Shown: positions 52,503 through 62,249 of the stretch, in pieces
Numbering within the stretch: position 1 is the first letter of the stretch
How the letters are laid out: the number at the start of each line of letters is the position of its first letter
Assembly: GCF_012767755.2 (NCBI RefSeq)
Contig: NZ_AP023189.1
Coordinates: 5,148,001-5,212,000 of the forward strand
DNA from: Pseudomonas tohonis
Lineage (GTDB): Bacteria > Pseudomonadota > Gammaproteobacteria > Pseudomonadales > Pseudomonadaceae
Length of the DNA: 64,000 bases
Direction: 5' to 3'
Notes under the pieces: generated by a model
Told to the model about the DNA's origin: nothing
Seen by the model: only the letters and a program-made list of their open reading frames with translations
Database searches by the model: none
Position numbers and translations under genes: made by a program

Positions 52503-53492
52503 TCATCGCGAGAACGCTTCCACGAGCCTCGGTGCGATCCGCTGCAAGGGCAGGATTTCCACGGCGGCATCCAGCGCTGCCGCCGCCTTGGGCATGCCGT
52601 ATACGGCGCTGCTCGCCTGGTCCTGGGCAATGGTGAGAAAGCCCCGGTCACGCATGGCCTTGAGCCCCTGCGCACCATCGCGGCCCATGCCGGTGAGCAA
52701 CACGCCCACCGCGTCGCCCCGCCAATGCGCCACCAGGCTGTCGAAGAACACGTCGATGGAAGGCCGGTAGACGTGGCTGCGAGGCTCCTCGGTATAGGCC
52801 AGCTCACCATTGCGCAGCAGGCGCATGTGGTTATTGGTGCCCGCCAGCATCACGTGGCCGGGTTGCGGCTGGTCGCCCTCGCGGGCCAGGCGCACCGGCA
52901 GGCTGGACTCGCTGCCCAGCCACTCGGCCATGCCGGCGGCGAAGGTCTCGTCGACGTGCTGCACCAGCATCACCGCCGGCGCGAAGTCGGCCGGCAACTG
53001 CTTGAGCAGCTGCGCCAGGGACGCGGGCCCGCCGGCCGAGGCACCGATGGCCACCAACTGCCGGCACGAGGGCTCGCGAGCCCCGCGGCTGCCCACACGC
53101 TGCCCGATCAGCCAGCCTATGTTCTGTATCTTGCGCAGCAGTGCCGAGGCGTCGCGCTCGTGGTCGGCGCCCAGGGCGGGCGTGTCCACGGCGTCCAGCG
53201 CACCCTGGCCCATCGCCTCGAAAACACGGTGGATGTTCTGCTCCTTGTCGACGGTGACGATGAGGATGGCGCAGGGGGATTGGGCCATGATCCGCCGGGT
53301 CGCCTCGGTGCCATCCATCTCCGGCATCAGCAGGTCCATCAGCACCAGGTCCGGGGTGTCTTCCCGGCAGAAACGCACCGCTTCGGCGCCGTTGCTCGCG
53401 ATCCAGACGATCTGGTGAGCCGGCTCGCGGGCCAAGGCGCGACGCAGCGCCTCGACCGCCAGGGGCATGTCATTGGCGATTCCTATCCTCAT
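52503..53492 (-). CDS. wspF: CheB-type methylesterase WspF
   Basis: 329 residues: a receiver domain with Asp53 (LVLMDLLMPEMDG) and a C-terminal methylesterase with the catalytic set Ser (IGASAGGPASL), His (VQHVDE) and Asp (GMGRDGAQG). It removes methyl groups from WspA and so resets the Wsp pathway. In P. aeruginosa loss of wspF locks WspR on and gives wrinkly, hyper-biofilm colonies. The gene overlaps wspE by 4 bases and looks fully intact here. Confidence 0.95.
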   Translation of the reverse strand: MRIGIANDMPLAVEALRRALAREPAHQIVWIASNGAEAVRFCREDTPDLVLMDLLMPEMDGTEATRRIMAQSPCAILIVTVDKEQNIHRVFEAMGQGALDAVDTPALGADHERDASALLRKIQNIGWLIGQRVGSRGAREPSCRQLVAIGASAGGPASLAQLLKQLPADFAPAVMLVQHVDETFAAGMAEWLGSESSLPVRLAREGDQPQPGHVMLAGTNNHMRLLRNGELAYTEEPRSHVYRPSIDVFFDSLVAHWRGDAVGVLLTGMGRDGAQGLKAMRDRGFLTIAQDQASSAVYGMPKAAAALDAAVEILPLQRIAPRLVEAFSR

Positions 53493-55762
53493 CCCTGTGC
53501 CTCTCCGATCAGCACGACCACCGCGTCAAGCAACGCCTCGTCGTGGAAACTGGCCTTGGCCAGATAGTAGTCGGCACCGGCATCCAGGCCACGGCGCCGG
53601 TCTTCTTCACGGTCCTTGTAGGACACCACCATCACCGGCAACGATTGCAGCCGGCTGTCGCGGCGCACCAGGGTCACCAGCTCGATGCCGTCCATGCGCG
53701 GCATGTCGATGTCGGTGATCAGCAGGTCGAAGGCTTCCGAACGCAATGCGTTCCAGCCGTCCATGCCGTCCACCGCCACCGCCACCTCGTAGCCACGGCC
53801 GAGCAGCAGCTTGCGCTCCAGCTCGCGCACGGTGAGCGAGTCATCCACCACCAGCACCCGCTTGCGTCGATGGCCGGCACCCTGCCGGGCCAGGCCACCG
53901 ACACGTTCCAGGCGGCCGCTGCCGAGCAGCTTGCCGACCGACTTGAGCATGTCCTCCACATCGAGGATCAACACCGGCGTGCCATCGTCCAGCAGCGCGC
54001 CGGCGGAAACGTCCTGGACCTTGCCCAGGCGCGGGTCCAGCGGCATCACCACCAGGGTGCGCTCGCCGATGAAGCGGTCGACGACGATGCCGTAGAGCGC
54101 CTCACGCTCCCGCACCAGCACCACCGCCAGGCCGTCCTCGCCGGCATCGCCCTCCGGGCGTTGCAATATCTGGCTGGCGGCTACCAGGCCGACATGCCGC
54201 TCTTCATGCCAGAAATGCTGGCGGCCTTCGAGTTGCACCAGCGCCTCGCCGGGCACGCGGGTCATGCGCTCGATGTGCGCCAGGGGGAAGGCATAGGCCT
54301 CGCCGCCGATTTCCACGACCAGGCTGCGCACCACCGACAGGGTCAGCGGCACCTCCAGATGAAAGCGGGTGCCTTCGCCCTGGCGCTGTTCCATGCGCAC
54401 GCCACCGCGCAACTGACGGACCATGTGCTGCACGGCATCCAGCCCGACACCGCGACCGGACACCTCGGTGACCTGCCCGCGCATGCTGAAGCCGGGCAGG
54501 AAGAGGAAGGCCAGCAGTTCCTCCTCGCTCAGTCGCGCGCCGGTCTCGGCGTTGGCGAAACCACGCTCGATGACCGCAGCACGCAGGCGCTCCAGGTCGA
54601 CCCCGGCGCCATCGTCACGCAGCTCCAGCACCAGCATGCCGGCGTGGTGGCGCGCGCTGAGGAGGATGCGTCCTTCCTCCGGCTTGCCACGGGCGATTCG
54701 CTGCGCGGGGCTCTCGATGCCATGGTCCACGGCATTGCGCAGCAGGTGGGTGAGCGGCGCTTCGAGCTTCTCCAGCACATCGCGGTCGACCTGGGTGTTC
54801 TCACCTTCTATGTCCAGGCGCACCTGCTTGCCGAGGGAACGGCCGAGATCGCGCAGCATGCGCGCCTGGCCGACGAGCACATCGGCGAACGGGCGCATGC
54901 GCGAGGCCAGCGCGGCGTCGTACATCAACTGCGCGCGCTGGCCACCCTGCCAGCCGAACTCATCGAGGTCGGCCATATGCCGGGCGAGCATCTGCTGGCA
55001 CTCGCCGAGCAACTGCCTGGCCTCGGCCAGCATGGCGCGGGAGGGGGCGTCCATCGCATCGTCCTGCACCGCCTCGCGCACTCCGTCGAGCGTACGTGCC
55101 GCACTGGCCTGCAGGCGCTTGAGGCGCTGCAATGCATCCCCCAGGGGCTTGATGCGCTGGAACTCGACCAGCGACTTGCTGGAGATATCCAGCAGGTGAT
55201 CGAGGCGTTCGGCGCTCACCCGCAGCACCCGGTCCCGGCTCTCGCCGGTCGCTGGAGCGGATGCCGGGTGCTCCTCCTCGGGTGCCGCCTCGTCGGGCAG
55301 GGCCACGGATTCGCCGACCGGCTCGTAGCGGGTGCCCGGCTCGCAAGGGGCCACGCGCTGCCCGCTGGCCAACGCCTGCAGACGCTCCACCAGGGCATCG
55401 ATCTGCGCGCGACCGTCCTTGTCGGCCCAATCGGCCCCCGCCGCCGAGCCCAGGCGCAGCAGCAGGTCGGAGCCCTGCAACAACGCGTCGACGTGCTCGG
55501 ACTGCAACTGCAGGCGCCCCTCCTGGGCGCCCACCAGGCAGTCTTCCATCACGTGGGCGATGCGCACGCCAGCCTCGATGCCGACGATGCGCGCAGCCCC
55601 CTTGAGCGAGTGGGCGGCGCGCATGCAGGCTTCGAGCTGGTCGGCCTGGCGCGGGTTGCGCTCCAGCACCATCAGCCCACTACTGAGCACCTGGGTCTGC
55701 GCCTCGGCCTCCAGCTTGAACAGTTCCAGCAGCGACGCATCGCGCATCTGGTCCGGGGTCAT
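53489..55762 (-). CDS. wspE: Hybrid CheA-type histidine kinase WspE
   Basis: 757 residues. The N-terminal HPt domain has the phospho-His51 (AAHSLKGAA). A dimerisation and ATP-binding region follows, with the N-box LTHLLRNAVDHGIESP and G-box GRGVGLDAVQ. Then a CheW-like regulatory domain, and a C-terminal receiver with phosphoacceptor Asp in ITDIDMPRMDG. It autophosphorylates on signal from WspA and passes phosphate to WspR and WspF. ATG at 55762 overlaps the wspD stop (ATGA). Confidence 0.95.
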   Translation of the reverse strand: MTPDQMRDASLLELFKLEAEAQTQVLSSGLMVLERNPRQADQLEACMRAAHSLKGAARIVGIEAGVRIAHVMEDCLVGAQEGRLQLQSEHVDALLQGSDLLLRLGSAAGADWADKDGRAQIDALVERLQALASGQRVAPCEPGTRYEPVGESVALPDEAAPEEEHPASAPATGESRDRVLRVSAERLDHLLDISSKSLVEFQRIKPLGDALQRLKRLQASAARTLDGVREAVQDDAMDAPSRAMLAEARQLLGECQQMLARHMADLDEFGWQGGQRAQLMYDAALASRMRPFADVLVGQARMLRDLGRSLGKQVRLDIEGENTQVDRDVLEKLEAPLTHLLRNAVDHGIESPAQRIARGKPEEGRILLSARHHAGMLVLELRDDGAGVDLERLRAAVIERGFANAETGARLSEEELLAFLFLPGFSMRGQVTEVSGRGVGLDAVQHMVRQLRGGVRMEQRQGEGTRFHLEVPLTLSVVRSLVVEIGGEAYAFPLAHIERMTRVPGEALVQLEGRQHFWHEERHVGLVAASQILQRPEGDAGEDGLAVVLVREREALYGIVVDRFIGERTLVVMPLDPRLGKVQDVSAGALLDDGTPVLILDVEDMLKSVGKLLGSGRLERVGGLARQGAGHRRKRVLVVDDSLTVRELERKLLLGRGYEVAVAVDGMDGWNALRSEAFDLLITDIDMPRMDGIELVTLVRRDSRLQSLPVMVVSYKDREEDRRRGLDAGADYYLAKASFHDEALLDAVVVLIGEAQG

Positions 55763-56442
55763 CCGAGGCTCCTGGCGATGGCCTGCTGCAGCATCGTCTC
55801 GTCCAGCAGGGTGATGCTGCGCCCTCGCCACTGCACCACGCCGGCGGCGAAGGGGCGGGCCACCTGGGCGGTGCCGCGGCCACCTTCCAGCACGGCGCGC
55901 AGGGGAATGGCATGAATCCCGTCGACCTCATCCACCGGCGTCACCACGGGGCCATCCCCGCTGGCGACGATGAGCATGCGCGGCACCACACGGCGCTCCG
56001 TCACCACGCCGCCCCCCGCTTCCAGGCCAAGCACCTCCACCAGCGACAGGCAGGCGACCAGCGCGCCGCGCACGTTGGTCACCCCGAGCAGGCCGAGGGA
56101 GCGCTGGTGCGGCAGGGAGTGGATCAACGACTGGGGCGCCACTTCGACCAGCTGTCGCGTGGCGAGCCCCAACCAGGCGTCCCCGAGACGGAAGACCAGC
56201 GTCGAACGGGTCTCGCCAAGGTCCTCCTCACCGGAGGCCTGCTCCTCTTCCACCTCGCGGTGCAGCGCATAGCGGTCCAGCAGCCGGATGGCCGCCACCG
56301 CATGCACCTCGCAGTTGCGGCAGTGGATATGCGCCTGCAGGCGTTCGCAGCTCTTGTCGCCGTGCACGCCGATACGGTTCCAGCAGTCGTCGATGGGCGC
56401 CTCCGGGCTGTCGTCGAGGCGTATGACGCGGCTATCGATCAT
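55759..56442 (-). CDS. wspD: CheW-type coupling protein WspD
   Basis: 227 residues with a CheW domain in the C-terminal two-thirds (STLVFRLGDAWLGLATRQLVEV, then GLLGVTNVRGALVACLSL, a standard CheW core). The N-terminal 75 residues are an extension with a CxxC-like pair (HCRNC). It couples WspA to WspE together with WspB. Its start overlaps the wspC end by 11 bases, consistent with operon coupling. Confidence 0.93.
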   Translation of the reverse strand: MIDSRVIRLDDSPEAPIDDCWNRIGVHGDKSCERLQAHIHCRNCEVHAVAAIRLLDRYALHREVEEEQASGEEDLGETRSTLVFRLGDAWLGLATRQLVEVAPQSLIHSLPHQRSLGLLGVTNVRGALVACLSLVEVLGLEAGGGVVTERRVVPRMLIVASGDGPVVTPVDEVDGIHAIPLRAVLEGGRGTAQVARPFAAGVVQWRGRSITLLDETMLQQAIARSLG

Positions 56443-57679
56443 GGTCGCTCACTCCACGGCTGGCGCGCTCTTGCAACCGCCTGGCCCCCGCCAGGTCGCC
56501 GCGCGCGGCGAGCAACGCCGCCAGGTGGGCCAGGGCCTCGGCATGCCCGGGCTCCAGGTAGAGGGTCTTGCGGTAGTAGTCCTGCGCCTCGCGCTGCTGG
56601 CCGGCCACATCGCAGAGCAGGCCCAGCCAGTAGAACACCGCCGCCGAGGGGCCATGGGCGGCCAGGTGGCGCTCGCAGGCAGCGCGGGCGTCGATGCTGT
56701 TGCCGCCGTTGGCCAGCCGGGCGATCTCCAACAGCTCGCCAGCGGCCTCCTGGCCGCGCCCGACCGGTGCCGGGCGCGGGGCGACGGGCGCCGGGCGGAA
56801 CGCTGGCGGGGCAGCCCTTCGGGGGGCTGGGGCAGGCGCCGGAGCGGAAGCGACCCGTGGACTCGGCGCGACGGCGCGTGGCGCCCTGGCCACGCCTGCC
56901 AGGAACACGAAGGACTGCGGCAGATCCAGCGCACGCATGCCGTCCTGGCTCAGCAGGCTGGCCTCGGCAGGACCGACGAACAGCGCCCCGTCAGGACACA
57001 TCAGACGCTTGAGCACCGCCAACACCTGGCTTTGGGTGGGCCGGTCGAAGTAGATCAGCAGGTTGCGACAGAACACGAAGTCATAGGGCGCCTCGCCCGC
57101 CAACAGGCCCGGCCCCAGCAGATTGCCATGGCGGAAGTTCACCTTGCGCCGGACCTGCTCGGTGAGGACGTGGCCCTCCTCGACGGGCAGGAAGTGGCGA
57201 TCGCGAAAGCCCAGCTCCTCGCCACGGAACGAGTTGCGCCCGTAGACGGCCTGGCGCGCGCGCTCCAGCACCTTCTCGCTGACGTCCAGCGCATCCACCT
57301 GGAACAGTGCCGGGGCAAAGCCCGCATCGAGCAGCGCCATGACGATGGAGTACGGCTCCTCGCCACTGGAGCAGGGCAGGCTCAGCACCCGCAGCGGGCG
57401 CCCGGAGGCGAGGCGCGGCAGGCGCTCGAAGGCCAGCCGGGCCAGGGCCACGAAAGACTCGGGGTAGCGGAAGAACCAGGTCTCGGGAACCACGACGGCC
57501 TCGACCAGGGCCTGCTGCTCACCGTGGGACGACTCCAGGCTCAGCCAGTACTCGTCCACGTCCCGGCAACCACTGGCCTGCATGCGCAGGCGTATGGCGC
57601 GCTCCACCAGCTCGCGGCCGACCGAGTCGACGTCAAGGCCGATGCGCTCCTTGAGCAGACGCTCGAAGCGCGGGGTCAT
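56432..57679 (-). CDS. wspC: CheR-type methyltransferase with TPR tail, WspC
   Basis: 415 residues. The N-terminal part is a CheR methyltransferase: LSLPCSSGEEPYSIVM is the SAM-binding motif and FCRNLLIYFD a family signature. A low-complexity Pro/Ala/Arg linker (about 280-325) is followed by TPR-like repeats (about 335-405, with AVFYWLGLLCDVAGQ and YYRKTLYLEPGHAEAL). It methylates WspA glutamates and opposes WspF. The start overlaps the wspB stop (ATGA). Confidence 0.94.
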   Translation of the reverse strand: MTPRFERLLKERIGLDVDSVGRELVERAIRLRMQASGCRDVDEYWLSLESSHGEQQALVEAVVVPETWFFRYPESFVALARLAFERLPRLASGRPLRVLSLPCSSGEEPYSIVMALLDAGFAPALFQVDALDVSEKVLERARQAVYGRNSFRGEELGFRDRHFLPVEEGHVLTEQVRRKVNFRHGNLLGPGLLAGEAPYDFVFCRNLLIYFDRPTQSQVLAVLKRLMCPDGALFVGPAEASLLSQDGMRALDLPQSFVFLAGVARAPRAVAPSPRVASAPAPAPAPRRAAPPAFRPAPVAPRPAPVGRGQEAAGELLEIARLANGGNSIDARAACERHLAAHGPSAAVFYWLGLLCDVAGQQREAQDYYRKTLYLEPGHAEALAHLAALLAARGDLAGARRLQERASRGVSDHDR

Positions 57680-58167
57680 GATGTGGCCTCCGCATCGGCC
57701 GGGAACAGCAGCGCGCGTGCCTCTTCACCGAGCAGCTCGGCGACCTCGACACGCTGCACCAGCCCTTGTGCACTGCGGAAAACCGGCCCCAGGTAACGCG
57801 CCTCGCCCCCATCCAGCCCGTAGTCCTGGAACTCCTCGGGTTGGCAGCGCAAGGTCTCGGTGGCCTGCTCCAGGACCAGGCCGAGATTGTGCCCGGCGTA
57901 GCGCACCATCACCAGCCGGGTGCTGGTACGCGGGCGGGCGGGCTCGCCGAAAGCCAGGACGCCGAGATCCAGAACCGGCACCGGCGCACCGCGCCAGTCG
58001 AAAACGCCAGCCACCCAGGCAGGCGCCTCGGGCAGGCGCTTGAGACGGCGCAGGGGCATCACCTCCAGCACGTCGCGTACGTCCAGGGCATAGCGGTCGC
58101 TGCCCATGCCGAACAGCAGGTAGAGCTGCCCACGACGGGGCTGCTGGCCAGTCGCGCGGGTCGTCAT
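57676..58167 (-). CDS. wspB: CheW-type coupling protein WspB
   Basis: 163 residues, one CheW domain: GQLYLLFGMGSDRYALDVRDVLEVMPL is the family N-terminal block and VAGVFDWRGAPVPVLDL the second. It links receptor WspA to kinase WspE. I chose ATG 58167 (MTTRATG), just 1 base after the wspA stop codon; an upstream in-frame start would lie inside wspA. Confidence 0.94.
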   Translation of the reverse strand: MTTRATGQQPRRGQLYLLFGMGSDRYALDVRDVLEVMPLRRLKRLPEAPAWVAGVFDWRGAPVPVLDLGVLAFGEPARPRTSTRLVMVRYAGHNLGLVLEQATETLRCQPEEFQDYGLDGGEARYLGPVFRSAQGLVQRVEVAELLGEEARALLFPADAEATS

Positions 58168-58168
58168 C

Positions 58169-59788
58169 TCAGACCTTGAAGCGGCTGACGCCGGCCCGCA
58201 GGCCCTGGGCGACGTGGTTGAGCTCATCGATCGCGGAGCTGGCCTGACGCAGGGACTCCACCGTCTGCCCCGAAGCCTCGCCCAGCTGCACCAGGGCCTG
58301 GTTGATCTGTTCGGCGCCGGTGGATTGCGCCTGCATGCCTTCGTTGACCATCTGCACGCGCGGCGCCAGGGCCTGCACCTGCTGGATGATCTGCGACAGC
58401 TGCTCGCCGACCTGGCCGACCTCGGACATGCCGCGGCGCACCTCCTCGGAGAACTTGTCCATGCCCATCACCCCGGCCGAGACGGCAGACTGAATCTCGC
58501 GCACCATCTGTTCGATGTCGTAGGTGGCCACGGCCGTCTGGTCGGCCAGGCGGCGCACCTCGGTCGCCACCACGGCGAACCCGCGGCCGTACTCGCCGGC
58601 CTTCTCCGCCTCGATGGCGGCGTTGAGGGACAGCAGGTTGGTCTGGTCGGCGACCTTGACGATGGTGGTGACCACCTGATTGATGTTGCCGGCCTTCTCG
58701 TTGAGGATCGCCAGCTTGGCGTTGACCAGGTCGGCGGCGCCCATCACCTGGTGCATGGTCTCCTCCATTCGCGCCAGGCCCAGCTGGCCGGAGCCGGCCA
58801 GGGTGGAGGTCTGCTCGGCGGCGCCGGAAACCTCGGTCATGGTGCGCACCAGGTCCCGCGACGTGGCGGCGATCTCACGTGAAGTGGCACCGATTTCCGT
58901 AGTGGTGGCCGCCGTCTCGGTGGCCGTTGCCTGCTGCTGGCGCGTCGTCGCGGCAATCTCGGTCACCGAGGTGGTGACCTGCACCGAGGAGCGCTGGGCC
59001 TGGGATACCAGGCTCTTCAACTCCTCCGCCATGCTGTTGAAGCCCGTCTCGATGGAGTCGAACTCATCCTTGCGCCCAAGGTGCAGGCGCGCGGTGAGAT
59101 CGCCCGAGGCGAGCGCCTGGAGGTTCTGCACCACGCGCTGCACCGGCTCGGTGATGGCCCGCACCAGCAAAGCTCCACAGACGAAAGCGGCGGCGACGGC
59201 CAGGAGCACCGAGACGATCATGCTCAGCTCGGCATTGCGCGCGGCGTCGACGATGTCGCCGGTCGCCTCCTCGGCGGTCTTGCGGTTGTAACTGATGAGC
59301 TCGGTCAGGTGATTGCGTCCTTCGTTCCACAGCTTGGTGAGGTCACCGGTGAGCAGCGAGCGGGCTTCGCCCAGTCGCTTCTGCTGGTGCAACTCGATAA
59401 CCGTGGAAAGGGTCGCGTCATAGCGCTTGCGACTCTGGTTGAAGTTCTCCAGGAGCACCAGGTCGTTGTCGTCGCGGGCGGTCTTGCGGTAGTCGGCCAC
59501 GACACCGTCGAGCCGTTCATCGAGCAGACGCAGGTTGTCCAGGTCGACCTTCTCCAGCGGCTGGTCGGAGGCGCCCACACGCTCCAGGGTCTTGATGAAC
59601 ACATCGGTCCAGGCGCTGCGTACCTGGGTGATGAGGAACATGCCGGGCATGGCGTCCTGCGCCAGGCGCTCCGCCCCCTTCTGCACCGTGAACAAGCGCA
59701 TATAGGCCGTAACGGCCATCAGCACCATGATCGCGATGATGATGGCGAAACTCGCCTGGATTCGTAGCCGCACCGACCAGTTCTTCAC
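58169..59788 (-). CDS. wspA: Membrane-bound chemoreceptor-like protein WspA
   Basis: 539 residues. Two membrane spans (about 10-32 and 190-212) bracket a four-helix periplasmic sensor (about 35-188). HAMP follows, then a signalling domain whose hairpin tip is [24 protein letters not shown]. It senses surface contact and activates WspE. The GTG at 59788 (product [11 protein letters not shown], read as Met) matches the P. aeruginosa start; an ATG 15 codons upstream (59833) is the alternative. It heads the seven-gene wsp operon. Confidence 0.93.
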   Translation of the reverse strand: MKNWSVRLRIQASFAIIIAIMVLMAVTAYMRLFTVQKGAERLAQDAMPGMFLITQVRSAWTDVFIKTLERVGASDQPLEKVDLDNLRLLDERLDGVVADYRKTARDDNDLVLLENFNQSRKRYDATLSTVIELHQQKRLGEARSLLTGDLTKLWNEGRNHLTELISYNRKTAEEATGDIVDAARNAELSMIVSVLLAVAAAFVCGALLVRAITEPVQRVVQNLQALASGDLTARLHLGRKDEFDSIETGFNSMAEELKSLVSQAQRSSVQVTTSVTEIAATTRQQQATATETAATTTEIGATSREIAATSRDLVRTMTEVSGAAEQTSTLAGSGQLGLARMEETMHQVMGAADLVNAKLAILNEKAGNINQVVTTIVKVADQTNLLSLNAAIEAEKAGEYGRGFAVVATEVRRLADQTAVATYDIEQMVREIQSAVSAGVMGMDKFSEEVRRGMSEVGQVGEQLSQIIQQVQALAPRVQMVNEGMQAQSTGAEQINQALVQLGEASGQTVESLRQASSAIDELNHVAQGLRAGVSRFKV

Positions 59789-59853
59789 GTAGACCCCCGC
59801 TTGCCAGACCTTTTCGCTTACCGCGCCGGACATCGCGCGCGCATTGGGCGGCG

Positions 59854-59883
59854 ACTCTAGAGACTCGCCCCACGTCCTTGCAA
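59854..59883 (-). promoter_or_regulatory. Candidate sigma-70 promoter of the wsp operon
   Basis: The - strand has TTGCAA (59883-59878), an 18-base spacer, then TAGAGT (59859-59854). It would start transcription about 58 bases before the wspA GTG. It is a moderate match, with no other good candidate nearby. Confidence 0.35.
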
Positions 59884-60056
59884 GACAAAGCGCAACGGGG
59901 CATCAGCCCTTGGCGGGCCCGCCTGGAAGTCTGGCAGAAACGAGAAATTGTGCTGGGCGTGTTGGGAGGATGGGCGGCGCCACAGCCGAGCGAGGACATC
60001 GGTGTTCAGCGAGCACCGCGAAGCCCATCATGGGGTGCCAGGGCCCGGCTTCGCGT

Positions 60057-60178
60057 GGTGGAGGTAAAGGGCGACCTCCACCCGACGCAGCGGTCGTGTT
60101 CATCCGGCGGACGGTGCGGGGGCGACTTCAGCCGCCCAACGGCGCACAGCGACACCCTGTAGGAGCGAATTCATTCGC
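60057..60178. repeat. Composite intergenic repeat, copy E (reverse orientation)
   Basis: GGTGGAGGT (60057-60065) with ACCTCCACC (60074-60082), a perfect 9-bp stem. GGCGACTTCAGCCGCC (60121-60136) has one mismatch. GCGAATTCATTCGC (60165-60178) is the reverse complement of the palindrome in copy A. It contains all three sub-elements. Confidence 0.8.
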
Positions 60179-60207
60179 GATCGGGCATGCAGGCAGTCTG
60201 CGGGAAC

Positions 60208-60918
60208 CTAGCTGACCTGCAGTTCCTGGCGGACCTGGCTTTCCAGCTCGGTCTTCAGGTCGGGGTCGAGCTTGAGCTGGCGGGCCAGCTCGTCCAGGTA
60301 GGCGCGCTCCATGAAGTGCTCCTCATCCACCATCAGCACGCTGGCGAGGTACATCTCCGCCGCCATTTCCGGCGTGCGTGCGGCGCGGGCCACATCGGCG
60401 GGGTCCAGCGGCTTGTTCAGCTCCAGCTCCAGCCAGGAGCGCAACTCGGCATCCTGGGTCAGCTTGCCCAGCTCGCCCTCGATGAGCTGGCGTTCGCGGG
60501 CGTCGACATGGCCATCGGCCTTGGCCGCCGCCACCAGCGCCTTGAGAACGGCCTGGCTGTGTTGCTCGGCCTGGGGCGCAGGCAGGCGGTCGAGGGTCTG
60601 CGGTTCGCCCTGGGGCGCGCTGGCCTGCCTGGCCTGCCAGTTGCCGTAGGCCTTGTAGGCCAGCACGCCGAGTGCGGCCAGGCCGCCATAGGTCAGCGCC
60701 TTGCCACCGAGCTTGCGCGCACTCTTGTTGCCCAGCAGCAGGCCCAGCGCACCGGCCGCCAGCGCGCCGCCACCGGCGCCGCCGAGCAGGCTGCCGAGGT
60801 TGCCGCCCACGCCGCCGGAGCCACCGCCTGCGAAACCGCCGGACTTGCCGCCGGTCTTCTGTTGCAGCAGGTCCTGGCCGGATTTGAGCAGTTGATCGAG
60901 CAATCCACGGGTGTTCAT
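60208..60918 (-). CDS. TerB-like / DUF533 protein (YebE family)
   Basis: 236 residues. A Gly-rich segment (about 25-75, with GGAGGGALAAGALGLLLG and GGLAALGVLAYKAYG) contains one or two membrane-inserting stretches. The C-terminal half (about 120-236) is the helical DUF533/TerB-like domain with KADGHVDARERQLIEGELGKL. Family members are inner-membrane proteins of unknown job. ATG at 60918 has GGAGG at five bases; a GTG just before is in frame. It is divergent from the LysR gene. Confidence 0.87.
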   Translation of the reverse strand: MNTRGLLDQLLKSGQDLLQQKTGGKSGGFAGGGSGGVGGNLGSLLGGAGGGALAAGALGLLLGNKSARKLGGKALTYGGLAALGVLAYKAYGNWQARQASAPQGEPQTLDRLPAPQAEQHSQAVLKALVAAAKADGHVDARERQLIEGELGKLTQDAELRSWLELELNKPLDPADVARAARTPEMAAEMYLASVLMVDEEHFMERAYLDELARQLKLDPDLKTELESQVRQELQVS

Positions 60919-61233
60919 CACAACCTCCTTCGGTGGGCGAATCTTCTGATGGACTGCACTCTAGCCGCCGAGTTTCCGAGCACGTGAGCGCCGGATTGCT
61001 TCGGGATATTGCCGCTGGGCCGGGCCCGCCCCGACCGCCGGACTGACATCAGACCGTAGGGTGGGCTTCAGCCCACCAGCAAGGCATCGCCTGGGCTGAA
61101 GCGGAGCGCCGCCCGGCCCACCCTTCAAAGCCGCCAGCCACATGCATCAATCATTCGATAAAAAAGAATCACCCACTCGATTTTCGATAAACCATACTGT
61201 CGCGCAGCATTTATACCTGCGGAAACCCGCCCC
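60919..61233. other. Intergenic region between the DUF533 and LysR genes
   Basis: About 315 bases. It contains a hairpin GGTGGGC (61060-61066) with GCCCACC (61071-61077) after CGTAGG, then a second GGCTGAAGC and CCGGCCCACCCTTC arm, so the segment could fold in two ways. The part next to lysR (61140-61215) is AT-rich with ATAAAAAAGAAT and TTTTCGATAAA, the likely promoter. No gene is seen. Confidence 0.5.
61056..61126. repeat. GTAGGGTGG-type intergenic hairpin, GGTGGGC/GCCCACC variant
   Basis: Perfect 7-bp stem (61060-61066 with 61071-61077) with a TTCA loop. Further right, GGGCTGAAGC and GGCCCACCCT supply alternative complements to the same arms. Confidence 0.65.
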
Positions 61234-62145
61234 ATGATGACCCTGCGCCAGATCCGCCACTTCATCGCCGTCGCCGAGACGGGCTCCATCTCCGCAGCCG
61301 CCCAGGCGGTCTTCATCTCCCAGTCCACCCTGACCCTGGCCATCCAGCAGCTGGAGGAGGAGATCGGCGTCAGCCTGTTCAACCGCCACGCCAAGGGCAT
61401 GTCCCTGACCCACCAGGGCCACCAGTTCCTGCGCCAGGCGCACCTGATCCTGGCGACCGTGGACAACGCCAAGCGCAGCCTGCAGCAGAGCACCGACCAG
61501 GTGGCCGGCAGCCTTACCATCGGCGTGACCAGCCTGGTGGCCGGCTATTACCTGGCCGACCTGATCACCCGCTTCCAGCGCGCCTACCCCAACGTGAAGA
61601 CCCGCGTGGTGGAGGACGAACGCCCCTATATCGAACACCTGCTGGTGAGCGGCGAGATCGACGTCGGCGTGCTGATCCTCTCCAACCTGGAGGACCGCCA
61701 CGCCCTGCAGACCGAGGTGCTGACCCACTCGCCCCACCGCCTCTGGCTGCCGGCCCAGCACCCGTTGCTGGAGCACGACAGCATCAGCCTGGCGGACGTC
61801 GCCGGCGAGCCGCTGATCCAGCTCAACGCCGACGAGATGGGCCTGCACACTCAGCGCATCTGGTCCCGCGCCGGCCTCACGCCCCAGGTGACCCTGCGTA
61901 CCGCCTCGGTGGAAGCGGTGCGCAGCCTGGTGGCGGCCGGGCTCGGCCTGTCGATCCAGCCGGACATGACCTACCGCCCCTGGTCCCTGGAGGGCGACAT
62001 CATCGAGGCGCGCCCGCTGGTGGACCTGGGCGAACCGCTGGACGTGGGCCTGGCCTGGCGTCGCGGCACCGCGCGGCCGCCGCTGGTGGACCCCTTCCTC
62101 ACCCTGGCCCGCGAACAGCCGAACGCCCGCAAGCCTTCGATTTAA
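61234..62145 (+). CDS. LysR-family transcriptional regulator
   Basis: 303 residues (302 if the second ATG at 61237 is used). The N-terminal helix-turn-helix is classical: LRQIRHFIAVAETGSISAAAQAVFISQSTLTLAIQQLEEEIGVSLFNR. The substrate-binding domain includes GSLTIGVTSLVAGYYL and EAVRSLVAAGLGLSI. It lies directly upstream of an aldehyde dehydrogenase and a transporter on the same strand, 104 bases apart, and is the probable regulator of that polyamine or amino-aldehyde unit. The effector is unknown. Confidence 0.92.
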   Translation: MMTLRQIRHFIAVAETGSISAAAQAVFISQSTLTLAIQQLEEEIGVSLFNRHAKGMSLTHQGHQFLRQAHLILATVDNAKRSLQQSTDQVAGSLTIGVTSLVAGYYLADLITRFQRAYPNVKTRVVEDERPYIEHLLVSGEIDVGVLILSNLEDRHALQTEVLTHSPHRLWLPAQHPLLEHDSISLADVAGEPLIQLNADEMGLHTQRIWSRAGLTPQVTLRTASVEAVRSLVAAGLGLSIQPDMTYRPWSLEGDIIEARPLVDLGEPLDVGLAWRRGTARPPLVDPFLTLAREQPNARKPSI

Positions 62146-62249
62146 TCGAACGCTGCTTTCAATATTTAGAATTTGTCGACCTCAAGCCCGCCCACTAGGC
62201 TCTGCTTCCTATAAACAGAGTCATGCCGGGCGCCGCCAGGAGCCCCGCC

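Larger units (their letters stand above)
59834..60207. other. Intergenic region upstream of wspA with composite repeat copy E
   Basis: About 370 bases without a gene. The right half (60057-60178) is copy E of the composite repeat in reverse orientation; the left part holds the probable wsp promoter. No ORF with coding features is seen. Confidence 0.5.

Noticed and set aside
60919..61233. A small RNA gene in the DUF533-LysR gap
   Set aside because: The hairpin belongs to the dispersed GTAGG family and no promoter-terminator pair defines a separate transcript.
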